DNA of 64,000 nucleotides from Fredinandcohnia humi (GCF_001439915.1 NZ_LMBW01000006.1:159188-223187), one strand, 5' to 3'. Shown: positions 32,952 to 42,939, counted from the stretch's first letter. The notes: generated by a model from the sequence alone, not told the origin. Numbers and translations are program-made.

Positions 32952-33485
32952 ATGAATCAAGATAGAAAAAAAATCATCATAAACGAAATTGTATATTGGC
33001 GTGAAAATAAATTACTGCCAGAAGCATATTGTAATTTCCTTCTCTCACTCTATACAGAAGGGGAAGGGGTTGAACCCGCTAAAACAACAGCTCCACCTAG
33101 GAAAAAAACAATGATATCGATACTCGGAATTGGTTTGCTTTTACCAGTTTTGTTTCTTGTCACTTATTCTACTGAAATATCGCCTATATTGCAAATGGTA
33201 ATAAACTTTATTTTTATAATTATCTGTACCTTTGGCTTAATTTTGAACCGTAACAATCCGTTTTTCGTACATATTGGTTCCATCCTTCTAGCCCTTTTTG
33301 TTCTTCTTTTCTCAGTAAACGGCAGTGATCTCCTATTTAAGGGACATGGATATTATTTGTCTATAATTATTTTATTGAATTGTATCGGTTGGGTCATAGT
33401 TGGCATTTTTTCAAAGAAAAAATATTTTTTAATCGCCGGTTTTCTTGGGAGTATCACTTCAGTAACAATATTATTAAATATTTAA
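32952..33485 (+). CDS. Membrane protein of unknown function after sigA
   Basis: 177 aa; not recognised with certainty. A hydrophilic N-terminus (MNQDRKKIIINEIVYWRENK, then LLPEAYCNFLLSLYTEGEG) resembles the short leader of DUF2157-type membrane proteins. Four or five transmembrane helices follow (starting at about residues 55, 80, 105, 130 and 155). ATG 32952 has AAAAGGTGAAC upstream and is preferred over ATG 32916. It stands alone between terminators of sigA and the acyl-CoA dehydrogenase. Confidence 0.75.
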   Translation: MNQDRKKIIINEIVYWRENKLLPEAYCNFLLSLYTEGEGVEPAKTTAPPRKKTMISILGIGLLLPVLFLVTYSTEISPILQMVINFIFIIICTFGLILNRNNPFFVHIGSILLALFVLLFSVNGSDLLFKGHGYYLSIIILLNCIGWVIVGIFSKKKYFLIAGFLGSITSVTILLNI

Positions 33486-33552
33486 ATTGTTTGATAATTA
33501 ATCATTACCCCTTATAATAGAGAGTGAAAACGCATACAACAGGAGGGGTACT

Positions 33553-34695
33553 ATGAATTTCGATTTAACGACCGAGCAAAAAATGATTCAAAAAACTATT
33601 AGGGAGTTTTCTGAAGCAGAAGTTGCTCCAGGCGCTGAACAACGAGATAAAGACAAACGTTTCCCAATTGAAGTTTTTCAAAAGCTTGGTGAACTAGGAA
33701 TGATGGGACTGCCGTTTCCTGAAGAGTACGGTGGCGCGGGTTCAGATACAATCAGCTTTGCGATTGTAGTCGAAGAACTAAGCCGAGCCTGCGGGTCAAC
33801 CGGAATTACATACTCAGCACATATTTCGCTTGGTGGGGCACCCCTTCATTTATTTGGAACCAAGGAACAAAAACAAAATTACTTAACACCCATCTGCACC
33901 GGTGAATCGCTTGGTGCATTCGGATTAACAGAACCCAATGCCGGTTCAGATGCGGGCGGAACGCAAACAGAGGCTATACTTGAGAATCATGAGTTTATTA
34001 TCAATGGAAATAAATGCTTTATAACCAATGCAAGCTTTGCAAAGCATCTTGCACTTACCGCGATAACGGATCGAGATGGCGAGAAAAAGGAAATCAGTGC
34101 AGTCATTGTTCCAACTGATGCCGATGGATTTAAGGTAATCGACAATTATGAGAAAATGGGACTTAATGCTTCGAACACGACAGAATTAGTTTTGGAGGAT
34201 GTTCGTGTCCCTGAGGAAAACTTACTTGGCAAAAGAGGAGAAGGCTTCAGGCAGTTTCTAATCACGCTAGATGGCGGCAGAATCGGAATTGGGGCTATGG
34301 CCGTTGGAATTGCACAAGCAGCATATGAGAAGGCTTTAGCGTATGCTAAAGAGAGAAAGCAATTTGGAAGATCGATATCTAGCTTTCAAGCGATTCAATT
34401 TAAATTAGCAGATATGGCGATGAAAATTGAGTTGGCACGAAATATGGTCTATAAAGCTGCATGGTTGAAAGACCAAAGCCGTAATTTTTCAAAAGAAGCT
34501 TCAATGGCTAAGCTATATGCCTCTGAAATTTGCATGGAGGTAACCAACCAAGCTGTTCAGATTCACGGCGGGTATGGGTATATGAAAGAATATCATGTTG
34601 AAAGATATATGAGGGATGCTAAGTTGTTAGAAATCGGAGAAGGGACATCTGAAATTCAACGAATGGTCATCGCCAGAGCAATTGGATGTTTATAA
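33553..34695 (+). CDS. Short-chain acyl-CoA dehydrogenase
   Basis: FAD enzyme of fatty-acid or branched-chain acyl-CoA oxidation, 380 aa. Family marks: FGLTEPNAGSDAGGTQTEA (FAD/substrate site), RIGIGAMAVGIAQAAYEKAL, QIHGGYGYMKEYHVERYMRD, and the catalytic glutamate in IGEGTSEIQRMVI at about residue 366. Closest by pattern to butyryl/short-chain dehydrogenases (AcdA/MmgC type); chain length cannot be settled from sequence alone. AGGAGGGG precedes ATG 33553. Not part of an evident operon. Confidence 0.92.
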   Translation: MNFDLTTEQKMIQKTIREFSEAEVAPGAEQRDKDKRFPIEVFQKLGELGMMGLPFPEEYGGAGSDTISFAIVVEELSRACGSTGITYSAHISLGGAPLHLFGTKEQKQNYLTPICTGESLGAFGLTEPNAGSDAGGTQTEAILENHEFIINGNKCFITNASFAKHLALTAITDRDGEKKEISAVIVPTDADGFKVIDNYEKMGLNASNTTELVLEDVRVPEENLLGKRGEGFRQFLITLDGGRIGIGAMAVGIAQAAYEKALAYAKERKQFGRSISSFQAIQFKLADMAMKIELARNMVYKAAWLKDQSRNFSKEASMAKLYASEICMEVTNQAVQIHGGYGYMKEYHVERYMRDAKLLEIGEGTSEIQRMVIARAIGCL

Positions 34696-34918
34696 AGGTA
34701 ACTGGAGACTCCTTTCCATCTGGTTAGGGGTTTTTCTCTATATTAATGACAAAATTGTGACATTTATGTGTAATATAATTTTACAATATTATGTTAATTG
34801 TGTTCTTGTACAATTAGGTCTTTCACTTCTATCATTTTTAAAGTAAAATAGAGTGTGTTTGTATAGAATAACAATTATAGTGTCTTTTAAGATGTACATA
34901 GGTAAGGGAGGTCAGAAA

Positions 34919-35272
34919 ATGAAAAAGAATCCATTAATACCATTTGCTTTGATTGCAGTTTTCGGTATTGGACTTATGTTCCTATTAGGCTTTGTTGGAC
35001 TAGGTAACATGGACGAAATGGCAAACAAAGGTGAAGAGGCTCCAGAAACAGCCGCTGCTTCCCCAGAAGATATTGTCAAAGGTACATGTGCGGCATGTCA
35101 TGGTCAGGATTTGGCTGGTCAAGGTACGGCTCCTGCATTAAAAGGTATTGATTTATCCGTTGAAGAGATTCAAGATATAATCACAAATGGTAAAGGTGCA
35201 ATGCCAGGCGGCTTAGTGAAAGATCCTGCACAAATACAGGAAATAGCAAATTGGTTAGTTGAACAAAAATAA
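34919..35272 (+). CDS. cccA: Cytochrome c550, membrane-anchored
   Basis: 117 aa. An N-terminal transmembrane anchor (residues 7-27, IPFALIAVFGIGLMFLLGFV), a short acidic Glu/Ala linker, then a small class I cytochrome c domain with the heme motif CAACH and the distal Met in GKGAMPGGL. ATG 34919 with AAGGGAGGTC upstream; the frame back to 34853 is leader. Carries electrons on the outer face of the membrane. Equivalent of Bacillus subtilis cccA, which also lies just after sigA. Confidence 0.95.
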   Translation: MKKNPLIPFALIAVFGIGLMFLLGFVGLGNMDEMANKGEEAPETAAASPEDIVKGTCAACHGQDLAGQGTAPALKGIDLSVEEIQDIITNGKGAMPGGLVKDPAQIQEIANWLVEQK

Positions 35273-35282
35273 ATAATAGATC

Positions 35283-35313
35283 AAAACCCTTTGCATATGT
35301 AAGGGGTTTTTTT
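35283..35313 (+). terminator. Terminator after cccA
   Basis: AAAACCCTT and AAGGGGTTTTTTT flank a loop of nine bases. Confidence 0.88.
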
Positions 35314-35396
35314 CTGTCCTCATTAGCCCGAATGGAAGTTTCCACGGAGTTCTTGTATAATGAAAGCTAATTTATAAAAAATGTGGTGTTATAAAA

Positions 35397-36098
35397 ATGA
35401 ATGAAGAGAAGCTATCAAAGCGGCTTGAAACAGTCGCATCTTACATACCAAAAGGAGCTATTTTAGCAGATATCGGCTCTGACCATGCTTATCTGCCATG
35501 CTATTCTTTTTTAAATGGCCTGATCTCAAAAGGAATAGCAGGAGAAGTAGCAGAAGGTCCATTAAAATCAGCAAAGAAACAAATCTCCAAAAATCAACTC
35601 GATTATGTATTAGAAGCGAGAAAAGGGGATGGCCTTGAAGTTATTCAACCAAATGAAGTAACATGCATTTCCATAGCTGGAATGGGCGGCTCACTCATTC
35701 GTTCCATCCTTGACAACGGCAAAAGTAAACTGTCAGGTGTGGAGCGACTTATTCTCCAACCAAATATCGGGGCTTCCACAATCAGGGAATGGCTGATTGA
35801 ACATGATTGGGAGCTAATAGCTGAAGAAATTTTGGAAGAAGACAATAAGATTTATGAAGTATTAGTTGCCGAAAAAGGAAATCCGCAAAAACCATATAAA
35901 AATAAAGAACAAGAATTATTGCTTGGCCCCTTTTTATTAAAAGAAAAAAATCCAATTTTTATAAAAAAATGGACACATGAGCTGAAACATTGGATGAGAA
36001 TCTTGGAACAACTTAAGGCGGCAGGGGAAACTTCTGAAAACCGTTTACGAAAGCAAGAACTAGAGAAAAAAATCGAGCTCGCTAAGGAGGCATTATAA
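35397..36098 (+). CDS. trmK: TrmK, tRNA adenine-22 N1-methyltransferase
   Basis: 233 aa SAM methyltransferase making m1A22 in tRNA. Begins with LSKRLETVASYIPKGAILADIGSDHAYLP (motif I DIGSDHAYLP), and has SIAGMGGSLIRSIL and LQPNIGASTIREWL. C-terminal coiled coil (about residues 195-233). Its last base overlaps the start of yqfO, the conserved pair (yqfN-yqfO). Confidence 0.95.
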   Translation: MNEEKLSKRLETVASYIPKGAILADIGSDHAYLPCYSFLNGLISKGIAGEVAEGPLKSAKKQISKNQLDYVLEARKGDGLEVIQPNEVTCISIAGMGGSLIRSILDNGKSKLSGVERLILQPNIGASTIREWLIEHDWELIAEEILEEDNKIYEVLVAEKGNPQKPYKNKEQELLLGPFLLKEKNPIFIKKWTHELKHWMRILEQLKAAGETSENRLRKQELEKKIELAKEAL

Positions 36099-37225
36099 TG
36101 AGCAAAATACCGAATGGATTTGAAGTCATTCAAGTTTTTGAACAATTTTCCCCAAAATATTTAGCTGTTGAAGGGGACCGGGAAAAAGTTGGTCTTCAAA
36201 TTGGAACATTAAATAAGCCTGTAAAGAAGATTATGGTTGTTCTTGATGTCTTAGAGGACGTTGTCGATGAAGCCATTTCAAATGATGTCGATTTGATTAT
36301 CGCCCATCATCCTCCGATTTTCCGGCCATTAAAAGCCGTTCAGACCGATACACCTGCGGGAAGAATAATTGAAAAATGTCTTTTACATAAGATTGCGGTC
36401 TATGCAGCACATACAAATCTTGATGTGGCAGTCGGTGGTGTCAATGATTTATTAGCGAATGCATTAGAACTAACAAATATTGAATTGCTCGCTCCAACTT
36501 ACGAGGAAAAACTTAAAAAACTAGCTGTGTATGTTCCAAGGGAATCTGCAGAGGATGTTCGAATAGCATTAGGAGCGGCTGGTGCAGGTTTTATCGGAAA
36601 TTACAGTCACTGTACATTTAATACACAGGGTACCGGAACCTTTTTGCCGCACGAAGGGACAAACCCTCATATCGGAGAAATTGGCAAATTGGAAGAAGTG
36701 GACGAAGTCAAAATCGATACAGTATTTCCAAGCAGTCTCCAGAAAAAGGTTGTTTCAGCTATGCTTAAGGCGCATCCATATGAAGAGGTTGCCTATGATA
36801 TCTATCCGCTTGAAAATGAAGGGAATGTGCTTGGGCTTGGTCGAGTTGGTTATCTTGAATGTGAGATGACACTCGAGCAATTTGCACAGCATGTAAAGGA
36901 TAAATTAGAGGTTGATGGTATACGTGTTGTAGGTTCACTCTCGGATAAAGTAAAAAAGGTTGCTGTCCTGGGTGGGGATGGTAATAAATATATTTCACAT
37001 GCGAAAAGAGCTGGAGCAGATGTGTATGTAACGGGGGATATGTATTATCATGTTGCTCATGATGCGATAATGATGGGGCTTAATATTGTGGATCCTGGTC
37101 ATCATATTGAAAAGGTAATGAAAAAAGGGGTAGCGAACGTCCTAACCGAGCGTTTTAAAGAAAAAAAATTCGACGTTTCAGTTATCACATCAGAACTAAA
37201 TACCGACCCATTTACATTCTTATAA
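36098..37225 (+). CDS. yqfO: NIF3/DUF34 family metal-binding protein (YqfO)
   Basis: 375 aa, the longer Gram-positive form of the NIF3 family. The N-terminal metal site is marked by IIAHHPPIFRPLK and AAHTNLDVAVGGVND; an inserted PII-like/CutA-like middle domain (about residues 135-235) is followed by the second metal motif GGDGNKYISHAKRAGADVYV and DPGHHIEK. Often labelled GTP cyclohydrolase 1 type 2 without firm proof; function is unknown. Overlaps trmK by one base. Confidence 0.93.
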   Translation: MSKIPNGFEVIQVFEQFSPKYLAVEGDREKVGLQIGTLNKPVKKIMVVLDVLEDVVDEAISNDVDLIIAHHPPIFRPLKAVQTDTPAGRIIEKCLLHKIAVYAAHTNLDVAVGGVNDLLANALELTNIELLAPTYEEKLKKLAVYVPRESAEDVRIALGAAGAGFIGNYSHCTFNTQGTGTFLPHEGTNPHIGEIGKLEEVDEVKIDTVFPSSLQKKVVSAMLKAHPYEEVAYDIYPLENEGNVLGLGRVGYLECEMTLEQFAQHVKDKLEVDGIRVVGSLSDKVKKVAVLGGDGNKYISHAKRAGADVYVTGDMYYHVAHDAIMMGLNIVDPGHHIEKVMKKGVANVLTERFKEKKFDVSVITSELNTDPFTFL

Positions 37226-37228
37226 CAA

Positions 37229-37262
37229 AAAAGGTACTCCGTTTTCTGGAGTACCTTTTGCT
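37229..37262. terminator. Bidirectional terminator between yqfO and ispH
   Basis: AAAAGGTACTCC and GGAGTACCTTTT form a 12-bp stem around GTTTTCT, with A-rich and T-rich flanks on the two sides, serving converging genes. Confidence 0.9.
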
Positions 37263-38209
37263 TATTTTTTAGGGACTTTTACTTTTGGCAATACTTTATG
37301 AAGTGGAACTTTTCGAACGCGTTCCCAGGTTTCTTCATTTTCAGGGTCAAATTGTTCCAAGAAGTTAATCACTTCTTTTGTAATCGGTGTTGGAGTGGAA
37401 GCGCCTGCTGTTACAGCTACATTCTTTACTCCTTCAAGCCAATCAAGCTGAATGTCACTTACATCTGCGACACGATAAGCTGTAGTACCTGCAATATCCT
37501 CAGAAACCTGTGCAAGGCGGTTTGAGTTATTGCTCATTGGGTCTCCAACTACGATTGTTAAGTCTGCCACACCTGCTTGCCCTGCAACAGCTTCTTGGCG
37601 AACCTGTGTAGCTAGACAAATTTCATTATGGACCTCAGTATGGGGGAATTTTTCCTTCACCTTTTCCATAACATGAACCACATCCCATTGGCTCATTGTT
37701 GTTTGATTGGTAACGACAAGCTTTTCACTATCGAGCTCAAGCTTTTCAACATCTTCAACCGTTTCAACAAGATGAACAAAATCAGGCGCCACACCGATTG
37801 CTCCTTCTGGCTCTGGATGCCCTTTTTTCCCAATATAGATAATGTGGTAGTCTTCTGCTGTTTTTTCCTTGATTAAATCATGTGTTCTAGTTACGTCAGG
37901 GCAAGTCGCATCAAGAGTAACAAGACCTCTATCCTTCGCTAATTGTTTCACCTCAGGTGATACACCATGCGCTGTGAAAATGACAGTGCCTTCTTTAACT
38001 TGATTTAGTATATCTAAACGATTCGCTCCATCAAGTGTAATAATCCCTTCCTCTTCAAAGGCATCTGTTACGTGTTTATTGTGAACGATCATTCCTAATA
38101 TATAAATGGGTCTAGGTAATGATTTATCTAAAGCTGCATTTTTTGCAATTACCATCGCATCCACTACACCGTAGCAATAACCGCGCGGTGCAATTTTGAT
38201 TACTTCCAT
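37262..38209 (-). CDS. ispH: IspH, HMB-PP reductase (MEP pathway)
   Basis: 4-hydroxy-3-methylbut-2-enyl diphosphate reductase, last step of the MEP isoprenoid route; 315 aa. The three iron-sulfur cysteines are in [11 protein letters not shown] (Cys12), [11 protein letters not shown] and [12 protein letters not shown]. The acid/base Glu lies in KGHPEPEG. On the minus strand with GGAGGAG before its ATG. ispG, the preceding enzyme of the pathway, is also in this window (45795-46895). Confidence 0.97.
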   Translation of the reverse strand: MEVIKIAPRGYCYGVVDAMVIAKNAALDKSLPRPIYILGMIVHNKHVTDAFEEEGIITLDGANRLDILNQVKEGTVIFTAHGVSPEVKQLAKDRGLVTLDATCPDVTRTHDLIKEKTAEDYHIIYIGKKGHPEPEGAIGVAPDFVHLVETVEDVEKLELDSEKLVVTNQTTMSQWDVVHVMEKVKEKFPHTEVHNEICLATQVRQEAVAGQAGVADLTIVVGDPMSNNSNRLAQVSEDIAGTTAYRVADVSDIQLDWLEGVKNVAVTAGASTPTPITKEVINFLEQFDPENEETWERVRKVPLHKVLPKVKVPKK

Positions 38210-38314
38210 GCACTTCTCCTCCTCAGGTAATAAATCGGATCGGTTTTACCATGACTGGTACTCTCGTAATCTCGTATTTATTATATCTGAGTATGAAAGA
38301 TAATACAAAGTCTT

Positions 38315-38953
38315 TTAGATGTAAAGCTTTGGTACTGATTTTCCGGAACCCGTTGCTTTCGGTTTTTCTTCCTCAGTTTGCTCATCGTCATCTTTGGAAA
38401 TTACATCAGAAAGTGAGATCGTTTCCGTTTCCTTTTCTTTTCTTTTCCCTTTTCCTTTTTCCTCTTCCTCTTTATTTTCTTCTTCCTCTTCGTTTCCTGC
38501 ATTTTTTAAGGCACTGTACATTCTAATCATGGCTGGAATATTTTTCATTAAAGGACCATATTGCTGAACCATTGGAACCACAGATTCTGCCATTTTTAAG
38601 GTTTTTTGTACATTTCCCATCATTGCACTTAGGTTCGAAGGATTCGCCAAATTACTGAGTATACCGGGGTTCATTCCTTGTGAAGGATTTAAAAAGCCAG
38701 ACATTCCTCCCATTCCTTGCATTGGATTTCTTTGCCCCATTCCAGGGATTAATTTTTTTAAAAGACCGCCTATGCCAGCTCTTCCTTGTCCTTGCATACC
38801 CTGCATACCTTGCATGCCCTGCATGCCCTGCATACCTTGCATACCACCGAACATTCCAGGTGGTCGGAAACCAGATTGCTGCGGAAACATAGATGGTGAC
38901 CTCATCTGCCTCATTGGTCTCATTTGGTTCATTGGTTGTCTTGGATAATACAT
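38315..38953 (-). CDS. yqfQ: YqfQ/VrrA-like protein with MQG tandem repeat
   Basis: 212 aa. N-terminus rich in Met, Gln, Arg and Pro, then six tandem MQG tripeptides at residues 38-55, a hydrophobic middle (GIGGLLKKLIPGMG) and a long acidic/basic low-complexity region (EEEEENKEEEEKGKGKRKEK) near residue 155. It has the composition and position of YqfQ/VrrA; vrrA is a known variable-number repeat locus in Bacillus anthracis. Probable spore-coat or sporulation relation, not certain. AGGAGGATA precedes its ATG. Confidence 0.82.
   Translation of the reverse strand: MYYPRQPMNQMRPMRQMRSPSMFPQQSGFRPPGMFGGMQGMQGMQGMQGMQGMQGQGRAGIGGLLKKLIPGMGQRNPMQGMGGMSGFLNPSQGMNPGILSNLANPSNLSAMMGNVQKTLKMAESVVPMVQQYGPLMKNIPAMIRMYSALKNAGNEEEEENKEEEEKGKGKRKEKETETISLSDVISKDDDEQTEEEKPKATGSGKSVPKLYI
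38789..38842 (-). repeat. Nine-base tandem repeat (6 units) inside yqfQ
   Basis: Six in-frame 9-base units of the type GCATACCCT/GCATACCTT/GCATGCCCT on the plus strand, encoding Met-Gln-Gly on the minus strand. A unit length of three codons lets copy number vary without frameshift. Confidence 0.9.
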
Positions 38954-39189
38954 ATACTTATCCTCCTTTCACATTGCTAAAGACTAAGTAGAAGAATGAG
39001 AATAGTGATAATACCTTGTTTTTAGGATATGCGAGAAGGTAAATGATTGTTTAGGCAAATTGCTCAATTGGGCTTGATTGGTGTTTTTTCATGCTTTCCT
39101 TTATAATTAATTGTTAGGTTATAAAGAATACGTAAAAGTGGAATAAGCCTTACAAATAAAATTCATATTTATATAAATGAGGGATCGTA
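38954..39189. other. Divergent intergenic region between yqfQ and cshB
   Basis: About 235 AT-rich bases between two divergently transcribed genes; ribosome binding sites lie at both ends. No clear promoter pair, hairpin or repeat was identified. Confidence 0.4.
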
Positions 39190-40497
39190 ATGACAGTACA
39201 AGATTTTGAACGTTTTCAATTTCAGCCATTTATTCTTGAGGCATTAAAAGAGATTAAATTTACAAAGCCAACCGAAATTCAAGAACGATTAATGCCGAGC
39301 ATCCAGCGAGGCGAAAGTGCTATTGGCCAGTCGCAAACAGGAACAGGAAAAACTCATGCTTACCTGTTGCCAATTATCAATAAGATTGACCCATCAAGAC
39401 AAGAGGTACAAGCGGTTATAACAGCACCAACAAGAGAGCTTGCAGCGCAAATTCATCAAGAGATTGGCAAGATCATTAAATTTAGTGAGGAGAATCCAAT
39501 CACTTCAAAATTATTTGTGGGCGGAACTGATAAAGCACGTACGATTGAAAGACTAAAAACACAGCCGCATATTGTTGTCGGAACCCCTGGAAGAATTCAT
39601 GATTTAATGAAGGAGCAGGCTCTACAGGTATACACGGCAAATCAAATTGTTGTTGATGAAGCAGACTTAATGCTTGATATGGGCTTCATTGAAGATGTTG
39701 ACCAAATTGCAGCTAGAATGCAGGAAAACCTCCAAATTTTGGTGTTTTCAGCAACGATACCAGAAAAATTAAAGCCATTTTTAAAAAAATATATGGAAAA
39801 CCCTCGGTACACTCATATTGCACCAGAGCAGGCTACCGCAGCAAAGGTCGAACATATTCTTGTTCCACTACGAAATCGAGATAAAAAAGGATTTCTAAAG
39901 TCAATGTTGGAGGCATATAATCCATACTTGGCGATTATTTTTACGAACACGAAAAAAAATGCTGATGAAGTCGCTGATGGCCTAATAGAAAAAGGGATGA
40001 AGGTAGGAAGAATCCATGGTGACCTTCCGCCTCGTGAACGTAAAAAGGTCATGAAACAAATTAATTCACTTGAATTTCAATATGTCGTTGCCACAGATTT
40101 AGCTTCAAGAGGTATTGATATTGAAGGTGTCAGCCATGTTATCAATTATGAACTGCCTAGTGATCTCGATTTTTATATTCATAGAGTTGGTCGAACTGCC
40201 AGAGCGGGATACTCTGGAATTGCTGCAACCATTTATGATCCTTCTGATGAAGATGCGATTGTAAGACTCGAAAAAATGGGCATTACTTTTGTGAATATGG
40301 ATCTTGAAAAGGATGAATGGGTTCATACGGGTGAGCGGAATAAACGAAAGGCCCGTAAAAAACAAGTAGATGAAATTGATAAACTTGCGCAAAGCAAGGT
40401 GAAAAAGCCTAAAAAGGTGAAGCCGGGTTACAAGAAAAAAATGAACCAAGAAATGGAAGATTTCAAAAAGCGCCAAAGACGGATAAAAAGAAAATAA
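39190..40497 (+). CDS. cshB: CshB-type DEAD-box RNA helicase
   Basis: 435 aa cold-shock RNA helicase. Q motif region FQFQPFILEALKEIKFTKPTEIQ, motif I SQTGTGKTHAYL, motif II VVDEADLML, motif III SAT, motif V and VI ATDLASRGIDIEG and HRVGRTARAG. A short Lys/Arg-rich tail (KRQRRIKRK) probably binds RNA. Position before nfo matches yqfR. Confidence 0.96.
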   Translation: MTVQDFERFQFQPFILEALKEIKFTKPTEIQERLMPSIQRGESAIGQSQTGTGKTHAYLLPIINKIDPSRQEVQAVITAPTRELAAQIHQEIGKIIKFSEENPITSKLFVGGTDKARTIERLKTQPHIVVGTPGRIHDLMKEQALQVYTANQIVVDEADLMLDMGFIEDVDQIAARMQENLQILVFSATIPEKLKPFLKKYMENPRYTHIAPEQATAAKVEHILVPLRNRDKKGFLKSMLEAYNPYLAIIFTNTKKNADEVADGLIEKGMKVGRIHGDLPPRERKKVMKQINSLEFQYVVATDLASRGIDIEGVSHVINYELPSDLDFYIHRVGRTARAGYSGIAATIYDPSDEDAIVRLEKMGITFVNMDLEKDEWVHTGERNKRKARKKQVDEIDKLAQSKVKKPKKVKPGYKKKMNQEMEDFKKRQRRIKRK

Positions 40498-40563
40498 GCA
40501 AAGAAAATGGAATAATGGTAAAATGGTAATATGAGTGTTTAAGGGAGATTGGAGTGTTACAGC

Positions 40564-41457
40564 ATGCTTAAAATAGGCTCACATGTTTCGATGAGTGGGA
40601 AAAAGATGCTTCTAGCAGCAAGTGAAGAAGCGGTATCTTATGGTGCAAATACATGCATGATTTATACAGGTGCACCCCAAAATACAAGACGTAAAAAAAT
40701 TGAAGACTTAAATATAGAAGCAGGACAAGCCCATATGAAGGAAAATGGGATTGATGAAATTATTGTACATGCCCCATACATTATTAATATTGGCAACACC
40801 TCAAATCCGGCTACTTTCGAACTTGGTGTGAATTTCTTGCGTTCGGAAATTGAGAGAACCGAAGCGCTTGGGGCAGGTCAAATTGTCCTTCATCCCGGAG
40901 CACATGTAGGTGCTGGTTCTGAAGCGGGAATAAAGAAAATTATTGAGGGTATAAATGAGGTTTTGACAAAGGACCATAAAGCGCAAATTGCATTAGAAAC
41001 AATGGCTGGAAAAGGGACTGAGTGTGGAAGATCCTTTGAAGAAATTGCTCAGATTATCGATGGTGTCACACATAATGAAAGGCTATCAGTTTGCTTCGAT
41101 ACATGTCATACCCATGATGCCGGATATGATATTGTGAATGATTTTGATGGGGTCTTAGAGCAATTTGATAAACTAGTTGGTCTTGACCGGATAAAAGTTC
41201 TTCATATTAATGATAGCAAAAATGATAGAGGGGCAAGTAAGGACCGTCACGAAAATATTGGATTTGGGAAAATTGGATTTAAGGCACTAAATTATATTGT
41301 CCATCATCCATCCCTTGAAAATGTCCCTAAAATTCTTGAAACACCATATGTGGGAGAAGACAAAAACAATAAGAAAGCTCCATATAGGTTTGAAATTGAG
41401 ATGATTCGTCAGGAATCATTTGATGAGAACTTATTAGAGAAGATTATGAATCAATGA
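40564..41457 (+). CDS. nfo: Endonuclease IV (AP endonuclease)
   Basis: Base-excision repair endonuclease with a three-zinc TIM barrel; 297 aa. Metal ligands sit in [68 protein letters not shown] and LETP. ATG 40564 gives the standard [12 protein letters not shown] start; an upstream TTG at 40549 overlaps the ribosome binding site. Repeat B6 starts directly after the TGA. Confidence 0.97.
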   Translation: MLKIGSHVSMSGKKMLLAASEEAVSYGANTCMIYTGAPQNTRRKKIEDLNIEAGQAHMKENGIDEIIVHAPYIINIGNTSNPATFELGVNFLRSEIERTEALGAGQIVLHPGAHVGAGSEAGIKKIIEGINEVLTKDHKAQIALETMAGKGTECGRSFEEIAQIIDGVTHNERLSVCFDTCHTHDAGYDIVNDFDGVLEQFDKLVGLDRIKVLHINDSKNDRGASKDRHENIGFGKIGFKALNYIVHHPSLENVPKILETPYVGEDKNNKKAPYRFEIEMIRQESFDENLLEKIMNQ

Positions 41458-41583
41458 GAAAAGCGTAAGGCGCCCGCCCATCGGCGACAAGCACAAGACG
41501 AGCGCTGATAGAAGGCGCTTTTTGCCTTCGGAAGCGATTGACTTGTGATCTCGAGCCGATGGCGCCTTTAGCTGGACATCAAA
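41458..41583 (+). repeat. Interspersed repeat family B, copy B6
   Basis: Begins at the base after the nfo stop. The cleanest copy: GAAAAGCGTAAGGCGCC, CATCGGCGACAAGCACAAG, hairpin GAAGGC-GCTTTTT-GCCTTC, ACTTGTGATCTCGAGCCGATGG, GCGCC and TAGCTGGACATC. All nested arms pair: GGCGCC/GGCGCC, ATCGGC/GCCGAT, CACAAG/CTTGTG, GAAGGC/GCCTTC. Confidence 0.88.
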
Positions 41584-41588
41584 AAGTG

Positions 41589-41620
41589 AAAAAGCTGTCT
41601 AGTGTTGACAGCTTTTTTTC
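41589..41620. terminator. Terminator between nfo and yqfT (convergent)
   Basis: AAAGCTGTC and GACAGCTTTTTTT pair around TAGTGTT. Useful in both directions. Confidence 0.88.
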
Positions 41621-41876
41621 AACTCGTAAATTGGATAAACAATTTGTTTAATTTTCTCGCAACCTCAGGACTTGTTATCTGTGCAATTTCCCGTAATAAT
41701 TGATTTTTTTCTTCTGAATTAAAGATATTCATTTGTTTCTTTTTTCGAATTAGTTTTAACACATTTGTTGCTTGAGCCTTGGTTACTTGTATATCATATT
41801 GTTTTCCATACTTTATTAAGTCATCGGGTGTTAACGTTTTTAATTTTTGGTTAATGATTTGCTGATATATATTCAT
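41619..41876 (-). CDS. yqfT: YqfT-like DUF2624 protein
   Basis: 85 aa. Helical protein beginning MNIYQQIINQKLKTLTPDDL and containing KYGKQYDIQVTKAQATNVLK; ends in a stretch ARKLNKLFIQF. The start at 41876 is chosen because AAGGTGATG lies upstream; two other Met codons lie in that ribosome binding region. Function unknown; the size and place between nfo and the YitT gene fit YqfT. Confidence 0.8.
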   Translation of the reverse strand: MNIYQQIINQKLKTLTPDDLIKYGKQYDIQVTKAQATNVLKLIRKKKQMNIFNSEEKNQLLREIAQITSPEVARKLNKLFIQFTS

Positions 41877-41981
41877 ATTTACTATCATCACCTTCCTCAC
41901 GTTAGTCTATTTCAACACGAAAAGGTGTGTGCATAAAATATATCAAGAAAAGCCAATCCTTTTTCGAATTGGAGTGATGAG

Positions 41982-42851
41982 ATGAACAGAATGCATAAAA
42001 AGGAAAGCGTTTCACATATAATATTTCGCATGTTTATGATTATTGTTGGTGCAGCCTTTGCTGCCTCCTCGATTGAACTTTTCTTAATTCCCAATAAAAT
42101 TATTGATGGTGGAATCATTGGTATTTCGTTAATTGTGGATTATTTAACACCAACTTATATTACATTTGGTTTTCTTGTTGTCCTTTTTAACCTGCCATTT
42201 ATGTATTCAGGTTATAAACAAATCGGCAGGACCTTTATGTGGTCGAGCATCCTAGGGATTGTCACGTTAGCCATTATCGAAACCTTACTTCACTATGTAA
42301 GCCCTTTTGATATTGAACCAATCCTTGCGGCCGTATTTGGAGGACTTCTTCTTGGTACAGGAGTTGGTCTTGTTATAAGAAATGGCGGATCAATGGATGG
42401 AACTGAAATTTTATCAATTATTTTAACGAAAAGGCTGCCATTCTCTGTTGGGGAATTTGTGATGTTTATCAATATTTTTATTTTTGCCATTGCGGGTTTT
42501 GTTTTTGGAATTGAGTCTGCGATGTATTCTGTATTAGCCTATTACATTGCCTTTAAAACAATTGATGCAGTAGTTGAAGGGCTAGATGAAACAAAGGCGG
42601 CGATTATCGTTTCTGAGCAATTTAATGAGATATCTGATGCCATCTTACATCGCCTTGGCCGTGGAACAACGAAGTTAAGGGGTAGGGGTGGATATACGGA
42701 CGAAGAAAAGGAAGTTGTCTATGTTGTTGTCACGAGACTTGAGGTTACGAAACTGAAAGTAATCATTCAAGAAATTGATCCAAATGCCTTTGTCACAATC
42801 ATGGATACCCATGAGGTAAGAGGTGGGCGCTTTAAATCTGCGGTCCATTAA
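41982..42851 (+). CDS. yqfU: YitT family membrane protein (YqfU-like)
   Basis: 289 aa. Five or six transmembrane helices of the YitT/DUF161 fold ([39 protein letters not shown]) and a C-terminal DUF2179 soluble domain with [20 protein letters not shown] and [20 protein letters not shown]. Transport substrate unknown. ATG 41982. A large terminator hairpin follows, ahead of the zinc transporter operon. Confidence 0.92.
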   Translation: MNRMHKKESVSHIIFRMFMIIVGAAFAASSIELFLIPNKIIDGGIIGISLIVDYLTPTYITFGFLVVLFNLPFMYSGYKQIGRTFMWSSILGIVTLAIIETLLHYVSPFDIEPILAAVFGGLLLGTGVGLVIRNGGSMDGTEILSIILTKRLPFSVGEFVMFINIFIFAIAGFVFGIESAMYSVLAYYIAFKTIDAVVEGLDETKAAIIVSEQFNEISDAILHRLGRGTTKLRGRGGYTDEEKEVVYVVVTRLEVTKLKVIIQEIDPNAFVTIMDTHEVRGGRFKSAVH

Positions 42852-42856
42852 AGGAG

Positions 42857-42926
42857 AAAGATTAACACTTTTTCAAAAAGTTCTGTTAAACAAACAGGTT
42901 TTTTTAAAAAGGGTTAATCTTTTTTT
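42857..42926 (+). terminator. Large terminator hairpin after yqfU
   Basis: AAAGATTAAC (42857-42866) pairs with GTTAATCTTT (42913-42922), with further CTTTTT/AAAAAG pairing and an inner CTGTT...AACAG hairpin. A T run follows. Confidence 0.7.
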
Positions 42927-42939
42927 GATATCATTTACC

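Noticed and set aside
34696-34918. FNR/ResD-type operator upstream of cccA
   Set aside because: A TTGTGACATTTATGTG-like string exists but does not form the needed palindrome, and no -35 fits the TATAAT at 34774.
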